Positions 1 through 7,758 of a stretch of 13,177 nt of DNA are shown one piece after another (the stretch's first letter is position 1; each line of letters starts with the position of its first letter). The stretch covers positions 1-13,177 of the forward strand of contig CALDIG010000194.1 of the NCBI GenBank assembly GCA_937904375.1. The letters are read 5' to 3'. This DNA is from an uncultured Prevotellaceae bacterium (GTDB lineage: Bacteria > Bacteroidota > Bacteroidia > Bacteroidales > Muribaculaceae). A model generated the notes under the pieces. It ran no database searches and had not been told where the DNA came from. It saw only the letters and a list, made by a program, of their open reading frames with translations. Both the position numbers and the translations under genes were made by a program.

Positions 1-1081
1 CCCCCTCGGGGTAACCGCCATTGTAAACCCTTATGAGAATGGCAAAAACTCCAATAAGGAAGCCATAGATATACTGGCCTATCTTGGTTCGTGCTCCAGT
101 CACCGGGTCGGTAGCCATAAACACCGCGGCAAAGGCGAAGCCTCCGAAGCAAACCTGTGCCAATGGGTCGAGCATCGAGGCAGGGTAGGTGGCGGTGGGG
201 AAGGCATGAGCGAGAGCTCCCATCGCCAGTCCGCCAGCAAAGACGCTCGCCATAACCCTCCACGAGGCAACGCCTGTGATAAGCAGAATCGCGGCACCAA
301 TAAGGATGGCAATCATCGAAGTCTCGCCTGGCGAGCCAGGGATTAGACCAACAAAGGCATCGATTGTTGATGGTATTTTGTCGCTAAGGGTGTCTCCAAT
401 GTTTGTGGCGACGTCTCCCAACGGAGTAGCACCCGAGAAAGTGTCGGGGGCGGTACCTCCGAATCCGAAAGCCGTGTCGGTCTTGACAAACGCCATGTCA
501 CCACTCATTTTCGACGGATAGGCAAAGAAAAGGAACGCGCGTGTGATAAGCGCCACGTTGAAGATGTTCATGCCGGTACCACCAAAAATCTCCTTAGCGA
601 AAATCACGGCGAAAGCCGTAGCCACAGCCGTCATCCACAAAGGCGTGTTGATAGGAACAATGAGAGGAATCAAGATTCCTGTAACCAAGAACCCTTCCTG
701 AATCTCCTTGTGGTGGATTTGTGCCCCGATAAACTCAATTCCCAGTCCCACGGCGTAGGACACCACAATGACCGGCAGCATAGCGAGGAGTCCGAAGAAG
801 AACATTTCCCAGAAAGAGGCCTCCGTGCCAACCGCTTTAAAGTGCTGGAAACCGATGTTATACATCGCGAACAGCAGACATGGCATGAGAGCTACTACCA
901 CAGTAATCATGGTGCGCTTCATGTCGTTGCTGTCGTGAATGTGAACTCCCGATTTTGATGTTGTGTTGGGAGTGAACAAGAACGTCTCCATTCCTTCATA
1001 AACCGACTGCAGCTTACTCAGCTTGCCGCCTTCATGGAAGTGAGGCTTTATCTTGTCCAGAAATTTTCTTAAGGATTTCAC
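1..1081 (-). CDS. nqrB: Na+-translocating NADH:quinone oxidoreductase subunit B (3' end outside window)
   Basis: NqrB is a polytopic inner-membrane subunit of the Na+-NQR complex; it carries a covalently bound FMN and takes part in electron transfer coupled to sodium export. The first 360 codons are present and the frame runs off the window edge, so a short C-terminal part is missing. The N-terminus reads MKSLRKFLDKIKPHF, followed by FHEGGKLSKLQ, as in Bacteroidetes NqrB. The FMN attachment motif SGAT lies in DTFSGATPLGDV, with the modified threonine at about residue 219 (codon 425-427). The family signature MATDPVT and a final membrane helix ending in RVYNGGYPEG are seen near the edge. The start is GTG at 1079-1081: no in-frame ATG lies between it and an upstream in-frame stop, and the homologous N-terminus begins exactly there. 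It follows nqrA after a 42-bp gap and is surely co-transcribed with it. Confidence 0.96.
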   Translation of the reverse strand, partial: MKSLRKFLDKIKPHFHEGGKLSKLQSVYEGMETFLFTPNTTSKSGVHIHDSNDMKRTMITVVVALMPCLLFAMYNIGFQHFKAVGTEASFWEMFFFGLLAMLPVIVVSYAVGLGIEFIGAQIHHKEIQEGFLVTGILIPLIVPINTPLWMTAVATAFAVIFAKEIFGGTGMNIFNVALITRAFLFFAYPSKMSGDMAFVKTDTAFGFGGTAPDTFSGATPLGDVATNIGDTLSDKIPSTIDAFVGLIPGSPGETSMIAILIGAAILLITGVASWRVMASVFAGGLAMGALAHAFPTATYPASMLDPLAQVCFGGFAFAAVFMATDPVTGARTKIGQYIYGFLIGVFAILIRVYNGGYPEG

Positions 1082-1123
1082 TTTATCTTTTTGTTTAAAT
1101 GTTAGTGTTCTTTATGTTGATAT

Positions 1124-2452
1124 TTAGCACATTTCGGCTCTCATTTTGTCTAGTCCCTCACGCACGATGTGTTGGAGTTCGAGTTTTGAGGTGTCGGCAT
1201 ATTCAGCGAGAGCGAAATCTTCGGGTGCCACCTCGTAAATGCCCAGTTGCTCCATCTTGTCGATGTCGAAAGCGATAATTGCCTTAATCAGGAACTCGGC
1301 ATAAATGTCCATTGGCAGCATGTTGTCGTACTCGCCGCTTAGCACAATCGCCCTCTCGCCTCCGTTGAGCTTGGCGTCGAGGTCAACCTCCTTGTGGCGG
1401 GAGAATAATCCGCTGGCAAACAAGCGATAGATGCTGTATTTCTTGGGGCTTAGCGATGCCCATCCCATAAACTCGTCTTTCTTGTTGATTTCGTTGATGA
1501 CAGTGACATGACGATAGGGGGCGTGCAGATAACCGTCAATAGTCTCTTTCACGCCAGTAAGCACGTTGCCGCTGATGATGCGTGTATCCCTGCCGTTGTC
1601 GCTCAACCTGCCGTCGAGCAGCGACTTAAGAGAGCAACCCATAGTGGCTTTAACGTAAGCTGGTTGTGCAACAGCAGGACCATTCACAGCCACAATGGTT
1701 GAGTAGTCCATTTTCCCAGTTTCAAAAAGTTTGCCAATCCTCGCGGCTGTCACCACGTCGAGTGTCCACACCACCTCGCCTTTATTTACGGGTTTTATAT
1801 TGGCAATCTGAACGCCTGCATTGCCCGCCGGGTGAGGACCTGAGAAAGTGTTGGTCTCGGCTCCCGTGTCGGTGATGGGTTCGGCAGGAGAACATCCTAA
1901 ATACACTTTGCCGTCGGTCATCGTTGACAGAACCTCGACCGCTTTTCCCAGATACTTCTCGTCATCGCCAAGGATCATCTTTAGTGATGGTGCGAGAGGA
2001 GCCGAGTCAAAGGCGGTTATAAAGATGTCGCGAGGACGGTCGTTGGAGTTTGGTACTATGTCGTAAGGGCGCTGGCGCAGCATGGGCCACAGTCCGCTTT
2101 CCAACAACAGAGCCTTTGGGTTCTCACGAGTGTCGAATGTGAGGGCGCGTCTCTCGTTGTCGGGTTCAATCACCACTGCCAGAATCTTGCGTCGTTCACC
2201 GCGCACCACCTGTCTCACTGTTCCGCTCACCGGCGAAGTGACTTTGATTTTTTCGTCGTTCTTGTCGTGGTATAGCGGCTCTCCGGCAGCAACCTTTTCG
2301 CCCTCTTTCTTGTCCATGCGTGGGATTATGCCTGTAAAATCGTCAGGCACAACGGCGTAAGTGTCGCTTGATGAGGCTTCGACCACTGCATCGCTTGTGA
2401 TTTTGCCCTTCAGGTTCAGGTCAAAACCTTTTTTTAATTTAATCAATGCCAT
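1124..2452 (-). CDS. nqrA: Na+-translocating NADH:quinone oxidoreductase subunit A
   Basis: NqrA is the cofactor-poor peripheral subunit of Na+-NQR on the cytoplasmic face and is associated with quinone binding in the complex. The 442-residue length is normal for the family. The N-terminus IKLKKGFDLNLKGKI is a diagnostic start. Residues about 34-98 look like a biotinyl/lipoyl-type barrel-sandwich domain (KVTSPVSGTVRQVVRG, with KILAVVIEPD). A central NqrA signature follows at about 119-157 (GLWPMLRQRPYDIVP, then RDIFITAFDSAPLAP). The C-terminal half includes GCSLKSLLDG and RIISGNVLTG. The start at 2452 is the only ATG giving the conserved N-terminus. It is the first gene of the nqr operon, with a promoter candidate about 40 bp upstream. 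Divergent from exbB. Confidence 0.97.
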   Translation of the reverse strand: MALIKLKKGFDLNLKGKITSDAVVEASSSDTYAVVPDDFTGIIPRMDKKEGEKVAAGEPLYHDKNDEKIKVTSPVSGTVRQVVRGERRKILAVVIEPDNERRALTFDTRENPKALLLESGLWPMLRQRPYDIVPNSNDRPRDIFITAFDSAPLAPSLKMILGDDEKYLGKAVEVLSTMTDGKVYLGCSPAEPITDTGAETNTFSGPHPAGNAGVQIANIKPVNKGEVVWTLDVVTAARIGKLFETGKMDYSTIVAVNGPAVAQPAYVKATMGCSLKSLLDGRLSDNGRDTRIISGNVLTGVKETIDGYLHAPYRHVTVINEINKKDEFMGWASLSPKKYSIYRLFASGLFSRHKEVDLDAKLNGGERAIVLSGEYDNMLPMDIYAEFLIKAIIAFDIDKMEQLGIYEVAPEDFALAEYADTSKLELQHIVREGLDKMRAEMC

Positions 2453-2489
2453 GTTATCTAAATAATGATTGCATTTTTTACATTATCGG

Positions 2490-2497
2490 CAAAGGTA
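2490..2497 (-). promoter_or_regulatory. Putative nqr operon promoter (-7 box)
   Basis: On the minus strand these bases read TACCTTTG, an exact match to the Bacteroidetes -7 consensus TAnnTTTG, about 38 bp upstream of the nqrA start. The -33 element is poor: TTCG at about the right spacing (2517-2520) is one base from TTTG. The call is by pattern only. Confidence 0.6.
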
Positions 2498-2680
2498 CAA
2501 AAAATATATCAAATGACGAATATATAATAATGAAAAAAATTTTTTGTTACCTCTTAAAAATTATAGTTTGCAGCATTCAAATGCGTATGAAACATTGAAT
2601 TGAGCAATCAAGCTTAAAGTAAACATATAGGTTTTAAATGCCCTGAAAAAATTTTTTTAGAAAAAAAAAGAGAAAATAGC

Positions 2681-2712
2681 TTTGTGGATTAGAAAAAAAA
2701 GTAATAAATTTG
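2681..2712 (+). promoter_or_regulatory. Putative exbB-exbD-exbD-tonB promoter
   Basis: TTTG at 2681-2684, a 20-bp spacer, then TAAATTTG at 2705-2712: a full match to the Bacteroidetes housekeeping promoter pattern (TTTG, about 20 bp, TAnnTTTG). Transcription would begin near 2719, giving an unusually long leader of about 220 nt before the exbB ATG at 2940. A second promoter closer to the gene cannot be excluded. Confidence 0.6.
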
Positions 2713-2939
2713 CGTGATTTTTTGCATACAAAACAGGCGATAAATGCCATATTTTGATGTTTAATTTAGTGGATTTTAAGGAGCTGAATGGTGTGAGTGT
2801 GAATAAATTCTTGGATTTTTACATACTATTTTTTGCTCCTCATACGTTTATTAGACATTATTAAATAAAAACTGATATACATAAAACAACTTTATAATTA
2901 ATCATTTTTATTAACATCAAATTTCTAATTTTTTAAATT

Positions 2940-3899
2940 ATGGAAGCTACAAAGCCAAACAATCCACAGCCCCAGGCACCCAAGCCAGCTGTAAAACCCC
3001 AGCCCCAGGTTGCTAAACCACAACCTATGGCTGCAAAACCACAACCGAAGAAAGCTAATGACAGAACAGTTAAGAGCAACGTTGGTGGTATCAAGAATGC
3101 ATTCTTGGTAATATTAATTTGTTTTATTATTGCAGAACTCTTATACATCTTCGGGTTAGGACATATTTCTAACTTCAAGTCCAGTCCTGAAGGCTGTCCG
3201 GCAGCTTTTTCTCTCTTTGTAGATAATAATGAGTACACTCTTGCTCCTGACAATCTTCTAGGTACAGTATATAAGGGTGGTTTCGTGGTGCCTATCCTGT
3301 TGACCTGCCTCTTTACAGTTATTGCTCTTTCTATTGAGCGTGCATTTGCCATTGGTAAAGCTAAGGGCAAAGGCAACACCACTAAGTTTGTCGAGAACGT
3401 GAAGGCTGCTCTTCAGAACAAAGATATCGCAAAGGCAGAGGATCTTTGCCGCAAGCAGAAAGGTACTGTAGGTGCTGTCGTTTATCAGACACTCCAGAAG
3501 TATAAAGAAATGGATAAAGACACCGAATTGCAGAAAGAGCAGAAGCTTATTTCTATCCAGCAGACTCTTGAGGAGGCTACAGCAGTTGAGATGCCTGCTC
3601 TCCAGCAGAATCTCCCAGTAATTGCAACCTTGACCACTCTGGGTACCCTGCTCGGTCTGTTTGGTACTGTGCTTGGTATGATCAAGTCGTTCCAGGCTCT
3701 GTCACAATCAGGAGCACCTGACTCTACTGAGCTGTCAACTGGTATCTCTGAGGCACTTGTGAACACCGCTACCGGTATCGCAACTGCTGCATTGGCACTT
3801 ATTTCTTATAACTACTACACCAACAAGATCGATAAGATGACTTACGCTATCGACGAGCTTGGCTTCTCTATTGTTTCTACTTTTGCTGCTACACACTAA
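2940..3899 (+). CDS. exbB: MotA/TolQ/ExbB-type proton channel subunit with proline-rich N-terminal tail
   Basis: ExbB forms the inner-membrane pentameric stator of the TonB motor and, with ExbD, turns ion flow into TonB movement. Four hydrophobic segments are visible: about 51-72, 113-138, 224-249 and 270-292. The last two carry the family core: LLGLFGTVLGMIKSF, and EALVNTATGIATAA followed by the end of a helix in SYNYY; Thr276 aligns with the conserved channel threonine in this motif. A long cytoplasmic helical region lies between segments 2 and 3, as usual. The first 40 residues are an atypical Pro/Gln/Lys/Ala-rich tail with three consecutive heptads of the form KPQPxxA (residues 19-39). 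Length 319 exceeds E. coli ExbB (about 244) because of this tail and the extra N-terminal helix. Codon use is more biased than in the following exbD genes. First gene of the ton operon. Confidence 0.93.
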   Translation: MEATKPNNPQPQAPKPAVKPQPQVAKPQPMAAKPQPKKANDRTVKSNVGGIKNAFLVILICFIIAELLYIFGLGHISNFKSSPEGCPAAFSLFVDNNEYTLAPDNLLGTVYKGGFVVPILLTCLFTVIALSIERAFAIGKAKGKGNTTKFVENVKAALQNKDIAKAEDLCRKQKGTVGAVVYQTLQKYKEMDKDTELQKEQKLISIQQTLEEATAVEMPALQQNLPVIATLTTLGTLLGLFGTVLGMIKSFQALSQSGAPDSTELSTGISEALVNTATGIATAALALISYNYYTNKIDKMTYAIDELGFSIVSTFAATH

Positions 3900-3951
3900 T
3901 AATTTTATTGTAGCGAAGAATTTTTATTTATTTAATTAAAAAAGTGTAACA

Positions 3952-4662
3952 ATGGGAAAAGTCAAAATTAAGAAACAAAGTACCATCATCGACATGACGG
4001 CGATGAGTGACGTGACTGTTCTTTTGTTGACTTTCTTCATGTTGACTTCAACATTCCTTCAAAAGGAACCTGTACAAGTTGTCACTCCACCTTCGGTAAG
4101 TGAAGAGAAAGTACCCGATGAGAAACTCGTCCAAGTACTTGTTGGTCCTTCAGGAAAGGTTTATATGAACCTTACAGGAACAAGGGATACAACAAAACTC
4201 ACAACCGAAAAATTTAAAGAGGAGGTTTTGACAACCGCTTACAGTCTTTATCGGAATGACTATCCAAGCGCTAAAGGATTATCAGAATCAGATATTAAAG
4301 AATTTGGCAAACTTGGAATGTTTGGAGTTCCAATGAGCCAATTCACAGAGTGGATATCCATGAGTGTTGATGATCGCGATAAGGCATTGACGAATGGAGA
4401 TGGTATTCCTATTGAAGAAAATTCAAAAGAACACCCTAAGAGTAGTAAAAATGAGTTCCAGAAATATTGGCTACCAGCTGTAATGAAAGTAATGTTAGAT
4501 CATGGTTTCAAAGAAGATCTAAAAGGTAGTCAGTTAATAGCTATTAAAGCTGGTCAAGGAACCCCTTTTGAATATGTTCATACTGTAATGGAGAATTTAC
4601 AAACTGCGCATTTGAATAAGTTCGTTTTGTTGACTTCATTTAAATCAGAAAAAGACAGATAA
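3952..4662 (+). CDS. exbD: Biopolymer transporter ExbD (first copy)
   Basis: ExbD is the single-span partner of ExbB. The pattern is a short basic cytoplasmic N-terminus, then DMTAMSDVTVLLLTFFML (residues 14-31), where Asp20 aligns with the essential membrane aspartate (Asp25 of E. coli ExbD), then a periplasmic domain. At 236 residues it is much longer than E. coli ExbD (141); the extra length is in the middle of the periplasmic domain, which is rich in charged residues. The end (ECP-like fold, VHTVMENLQTAHLNKFVLLT) resembles the usual ExbD C-terminal alpha/beta domain. It lies 52 bp after exbB and 12 bp before a second exbD, so is co-transcribed. More AT-rich than exbB. Two different ExbD subunits per cluster are common in Bacteroidetes. 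Confidence 0.93.
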   Translation: MGKVKIKKQSTIIDMTAMSDVTVLLLTFFMLTSTFLQKEPVQVVTPPSVSEEKVPDEKLVQVLVGPSGKVYMNLTGTRDTTKLTTEKFKEEVLTTAYSLYRNDYPSAKGLSESDIKEFGKLGMFGVPMSQFTEWISMSVDDRDKALTNGDGIPIEENSKEHPKSSKNEFQKYWLPAVMKVMLDHGFKEDLKGSQLIAIKAGQGTPFEYVHTVMENLQTAHLNKFVLLTSFKSEKDR

Positions 4663-4674
4663 GGAGTAATAGAT

Positions 4675-5361
4675 ATGGCAAAGAAAGATAAAAGTCGTCA
4701 GAAAAAATTTGACACGCGTATCGACTTTACCCCTATGGTTGATATGAACATGTTGTTGATTACTTTCTTTATGTTGTGTACAACAATGCTTAAATCTCAA
4801 ACTGTTGAACTGTTCCTTCCTACAAATGACAAGGTGGATGATCAAAATCAGGTAGAGATTAAAGAAAGTGAAGCCATTACTTTTATCATTGACGGTGCTA
4901 TTGATAAAGATAATCAAGGCAATGAGATATCAAAAGACGGTATGATTTACTATTATGAAGGTAAACCTGACTTGGAGAATAACAATCTTGTTGAACTTAA
5001 GTTTGATAAGGACGGAGGCGATGCAATACGCAAATTGCTCGAAGAAAGGAATAACGACCTTCTTAAGGAGTATAATAAGCTCAAGCTTGAACGTGAAAAA
5101 GGCAATATAAATGACTCTGTTTTCAAAGTGCAAGCAAGAGATCTCCGTATAAAGATATCTAAAGATGATAAAGCAAAGAAACCAATTATCTCTATTAAAC
5201 CCACATCAATCGCCAGCTATGCTGACGTAATTAGAATGCTCGACGAGATGCAGATTAACCAGATTTCAACGTGGCAGTTAGAGACTCTGAATGCGCAAGA
5301 CTCTGCACTCTTTAAGCAGAAAGTGGGTAATGATATTGGCGGTCTCACCAAATCCAAATAA
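4675..5361 (+). CDS. exbD: Biopolymer transporter ExbD (second copy)
   Basis: Second ExbD subunit of the TonB motor. The N-terminus is basic (KKDKSRQKKF), then RIDFTPMVDMNMLLITFFML, with Asp23 at the position of the ion-carrying aspartate. One membrane helix (about 20-42) is followed by a periplasmic domain of about 185 residues, again far larger than in E. coli, with a lysine/glutamate-rich probably helical insert at about 120-165 and a typical ExbD end (PTSIASYADVIRMLDEMQ, residues about 176-193). It is clearly diverged from the first copy, so is not a recent tandem duplicate. A weak ribosome-binding sequence (aaggag) lies 10 bp before the ATG. It sits 12 bp after the first exbD and 27 bp before tonB. 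Confidence 0.93.
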   Translation: MAKKDKSRQKKFDTRIDFTPMVDMNMLLITFFMLCTTMLKSQTVELFLPTNDKVDDQNQVEIKESEAITFIIDGAIDKDNQGNEISKDGMIYYYEGKPDLENNNLVELKFDKDGGDAIRKLLEERNNDLLKEYNKLKLEREKGNINDSVFKVQARDLRIKISKDDKAKKPIISIKPTSIASYADVIRMLDEMQINQISTWQLETLNAQDSALFKQKVGNDIGGLTKSK

Positions 5362-5388
5362 TTATTAATCTTTAAAAATAAGAAAACT

Positions 5389-6291
5389 ATGGCAAAAGAA
5401 GTTGATCTTTCATCTAAACGTTGGCTAGACCTTGTTTTTGAAGGTAAGAATAAGGACTTTGGTGCTTATGATATTCGCATCGACTCTGATAAACGTCACA
5501 ATAAGTCAATCTTATTTACTACCATAATTGCTCTTCTGTTGACTGCAGGTCTTTTTCTATATGCTTGGAAAGAGAGGAGAGACAGAGAGGAATATGAAAG
5601 AATAAAACAAGAGCGACTTGAGCAAGAACAGTTAAAACAGGCAGAAATCGAGATGCCAGAAGTGGAGGATGAGGATATTTACCTCAAGGAGGAAGAAATA
5701 ATTGAGGTTCAAGAGGAAGAGGTTCAGCAATCCCAACAAGTTACAGAGATGAAGATTGTTGAAGATGAGCTTGTTAAGACTCCACCTAAGACTGCAGATG
5801 AAATTAAAGAAAATGATAAAGCCATTGGTGCAGTTGATGAGGACAAGGGAACAGATGATCCTACCAAAGCTACAAGACAAATTGAAGAGACTGTAGTTAA
5901 AGAACTTCCCAAACAAGAGGAGAAGAAGGAAGAGCCCAAGCCTGAGCCCAAACCCAAAGAGGAAGAGGTGTTCAAGAGTGCCGCTCACATGCCTTCGTTC
6001 CCTGGTGGAGATGCCGCTCTGATGCAGTTCATCAACAAGAACATCAAGTATCCTCAGGTAGCTCAGGATAATAGTGTTCAAGGTAAGGTTATCGTTCAGT
6101 TTGTGGTAGAGAAAGACGGTAAAGTAGGCGAGGTGAAAGTCGCTCGTGGCGTGGATAAAGACCTCGACCGTGAGGCTGTTCGCGTCTGCAAGATGCTGCC
6201 TAAGTTCTCACCCGGCCGCAACGCCGTGGGCGACCCCGTTCGCGTGTGGTACACCCTTCCTGTGACCTTCAAGCTGCAAGGCGTGAACTAA
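5389..6291 (+). CDS. tonB: Energy transducer TonB
   Basis: TonB links the ExbB/ExbD motor to outer-membrane TonB-dependent transporters (SusC/RagA-type in this phylum). The cytoplasmic N-terminus (1-38) contains KRWLDLVFEGKNKDFGAYD, a segment typical of Bacteroidetes TonB; a membrane helix spans about 39-60; a long Glu/Lys/Gln-rich periplasmic linker covers about 61-200 and includes a short Pro-Lys stretch (EEPKPEPKPK, 181-190); the TonB C-terminal domain spans about 205-296 (FPGGDAALMQFINKNIKYP, then QGKVIVQFVVEKDG, DREAVRVCKMLPKFSPG, and RVWYTLPVTFKL). Complete. The linker is mainly charged rather than proline-rich; the proline-rich tail in this operon is on ExbB instead. Base composition changes sharply inside the gene: a sample of the linker is about 37% G+C, the last 108 coding bases about 63% (hand counts). 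Last gene of the ton operon, followed by a terminator hairpin. Confidence 0.95.
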   Translation: MAKEVDLSSKRWLDLVFEGKNKDFGAYDIRIDSDKRHNKSILFTTIIALLLTAGLFLYAWKERRDREEYERIKQERLEQEQLKQAEIEMPEVEDEDIYLKEEEIIEVQEEEVQQSQQVTEMKIVEDELVKTPPKTADEIKENDKAIGAVDEDKGTDDPTKATRQIEETVVKELPKQEEKKEEPKPEPKPKEEEVFKSAAHMPSFPGGDAALMQFINKNIKYPQVAQDNSVQGKVIVQFVVEKDGKVGEVKVARGVDKDLDREAVRVCKMLPKFSPGRNAVGDPVRVWYTLPVTFKLQGVN

Positions 6292-6330
6292 TCTCTGTTA
6301 TTTCGAAATTCAAAATTGAAATACATTTTC

Positions 6331-6377
6331 AAAAAAGCCATAGGGTAAAGTCTCTATGACTTTTTTGTTTTTTTATA
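6331..6377 (+). terminator. Intrinsic terminator after tonB
   Basis: A 13-bp stem with one C-A mismatch (arms 6331-6343 and 6354-6366, loop of 10 nt), starting with an A run and ending in a T-rich tract (6361-6374). The A-run/T-run symmetry would also allow weak function on the minus strand. Lies 40 bp after the tonB stop. Confidence 0.75.
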
Positions 6378-6384
6378 TCAAAAT

Positions 6385-6417
6385 CTTGTGTCAGGATAAA
6401 TATTTTGCTTAATTTTG
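6385..6417 (+). promoter_or_regulatory. Putative promoter upstream of the zinc-ribbon gene
   Basis: TAATTTTG at 6410-6417 fits the Bacteroidetes -7 box; cTTG at 6385-6388 is a near match to the -33 TTTG with a 21-bp spacer. It comes directly after the tonB terminator. The transcript would have a leader of about 300 nt before the ATG at 6727, or might be a short RNA of its own. Confidence 0.45.
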
Positions 6418-6420
6418 CAA

Positions 6421-6726
6421 CACTATATAGACATGAAACTACACGGTCATTGAAATAATTGTAAAAAAGATGCGAGCGGAGTTCACATGCTGCGGTTTCA
6501 TTCAAAAAGCTTCGAACGGAGTTCGTCGAAAAGCCTGCTTACGCAGGAAATTTTAACCTTGAGACTATAAATCACCGAGCTTGCGAGGCTTTTTGACACC
6601 GATAGGTGCAACTTTTTGAATATATTGTGACCTCATGGTGCCACGCTGCGGTTTCATTTAAAACTACCTGCTTTTTGACTGTAGAAATTATAAAAAACAT
6701 AGAACGTTTTATTTAAAAATAAGATC
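6421..6726. repeat. Palindrome-rich non-coding leader with short direct repeats
   Basis: The 306 bases after the promoter candidate hold no credible gene. A 14-bp direct repeat (gctgcggtttcatt) occurs at 6489-6502 and 6645-6658, followed both times by a near-identical A-rich stretch. Several short hairpins are seen: CCTGC/GCAGG with a 4-nt loop (6534-6547), and a nested one around 6510-6530 (GAAC-gga-GTTC inside TTCGA/TCGAA). Related phrases gCGGAGTTC and aCGGAGTTC recur. This is the look of REP-like or degenerate mobile repeats, or a structured leader. No known riboswitch was recognised. Confidence 0.45.
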
Positions 6727-7758
6727 ATGAACTGTCCCAATTGCGGCACACGTGTAGGTGCCACCGACACATATTGCTCCTATTGTGGGGCTCGCGTTTA
6801 TCACCACCAGGAAGATAGTCACCCTCCCAAGGCTCCTGCCCCAGATTGGAGTCCGTTGCGTGATACAGGTAATAGCAAGAATGACGAAGACAGCTCGAAG
6901 AAGAACCTCCGCGCCTTAGTGGTGTCGATAGTGTCAATCCTCGCTGCTATAGCTCTCGCTGCCGGCATCTTCACATATATCAACCATCGCAATGAGGAGT
7001 CGCTGTGGGAGGAATGTGTGTCGAGGAAACGAATCGATGACCTAAGAACATACATAGAGAAATATCCTGATGGTGAGCATTATAATGAGGCAAAAAAGAT
7101 GTTCGATGATCTTGTGAGAGACAAGGAAGACTGGGATCAGGCTCGAGTGAGCAACGACGAAGACCACCTGCGTTCTTACATCAGAAACCACCCAGGCAGC
7201 GAGCATCTCGATGAAGCACGCAAAATCCTCGATGACTTGGTGTGGAACAAGGCTGTGACAGCAAACGGCAAAGACGCATACGAGCAATATGTTAAGGAGT
7301 TCCCTGATGGGAGACATATTGCTGACGCTCGTGAGCATCTTGACGAGAAACGGCGTGCCGAACTTACCGATAGTGAGCGTGACAACGTGAGAAGCACTGT
7401 GCATAATTTCCTCTTGGCATTGGAAGAATGGGATGTGAACCTCATGCTCTCGACGTGCAATACACAGTTGTCAAGCTTCATGGGCAAGCCACAGGCATCG
7501 CTCGATGATGTGAAGGAATATTTTGACGCTTATCGTGAGAGCGATATCGACTCTATAGGGTTCTCGGAGCTTAACATAGATGTTAAAAAGGTGATAAGGG
7601 ATGACAAGAGGGCAGAGTATAAAGTGGTGTTTACGACAACACGCAGAATGCGACGAGAAGATGCTGATGAGGAGTTGGTAGCATCAATGAAGGGTCAAGC
7701 CCTACTCGACGACCGTTATCGTTTCAACGAATTGACAATGGACAAAGTGACGCAGTGA
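6727..7758 (+). CDS. Membrane-anchored zinc-ribbon protein with tandem repeats and NTF2-like C-terminal domain
   Basis: Function unknown. The N-terminus is a zinc ribbon of the MNCPNCG...YCSYCG type with Cys3, Cys6, Cys17 and Cys20 as likely ligands. A Pro/Ser/Asp-rich linker (30-60) and one membrane helix (about 62-84) follow; the ribbon should be cytoplasmic and the rest periplasmic. Three tandem repeats of about 36 residues lie at about 94-129, 136-171 and 173-208, each with a pattern like W(x)A/C...Y(I/V)(x)2(Y/H/F)P(D/G)G(x)2H(x)2(D/E)A(x)4D, short helical-hairpin repeats resembling TPR/Sel1. The region 217-340 (ESERDNVRSTVHNFLLALEEWD-like start, then a beta-rich part) resembles NTF2-like/DUF4440-type domains; this is inference. 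It is flanked on both sides by repeat-rich DNA, and the 33-bp palindromic repeat begins immediately after its stop codon. Codons are GC-richer than in exbD. A cell-envelope sensor or regulator is one possibility. Confidence 0.85.
   Translation: MNCPNCGTRVGATDTYCSYCGARVYHHQEDSHPPKAPAPDWSPLRDTGNSKNDEDSSKKNLRALVVSIVSILAAIALAAGIFTYINHRNEESLWEECVSRKRIDDLRTYIEKYPDGEHYNEAKKMFDDLVRDKEDWDQARVSNDEDHLRSYIRNHPGSEHLDEARKILDDLVWNKAVTANGKDAYEQYVKEFPDGRHIADAREHLDEKRRAELTDSERDNVRSTVHNFLLALEEWDVNLMLSTCNTQLSSFMGKPQASLDDVKEYFDAYRESDIDSIGFSELNIDVKKVIRDDKRAEYKVVFTTTRRMRREDADEELVASMKGQALLDDRYRFNELTMDKVTQ

Larger units (their letters stand above)
2453..2939. other. Divergent nqrA-exbB intergenic region
   Basis: A 487-bp very AT-rich spacer between two divergent operons. 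It contains the nqr -7 box, the exbB promoter candidate and a leader of roughly 220 nt before exbB. Two A-tract/T-tract palindromes (around 2533-2546 and 2645-2658) could bend DNA or form weak hairpins. A 35-codon open frame (2757-2864) sits in the exbB leader; no recognisable protein family is visible in it. No tRNA or other known RNA was recognised. Confidence 0.6.

Noticed and set aside
276..958. Plus-strand open frames (81 and 82 codons) over nqrB
   Set aside because: Antisense to NqrB, whose signature motifs (SGAT, MATDPVT) fix the minus strand as coding.
5632..6081. 149-codon open frame on the minus strand inside tonB
   Set aside because: It is antisense to the low-complexity Glu/Lys linker and yields a Leu/Phe-rich product without family features; the plus strand is clearly tonB.
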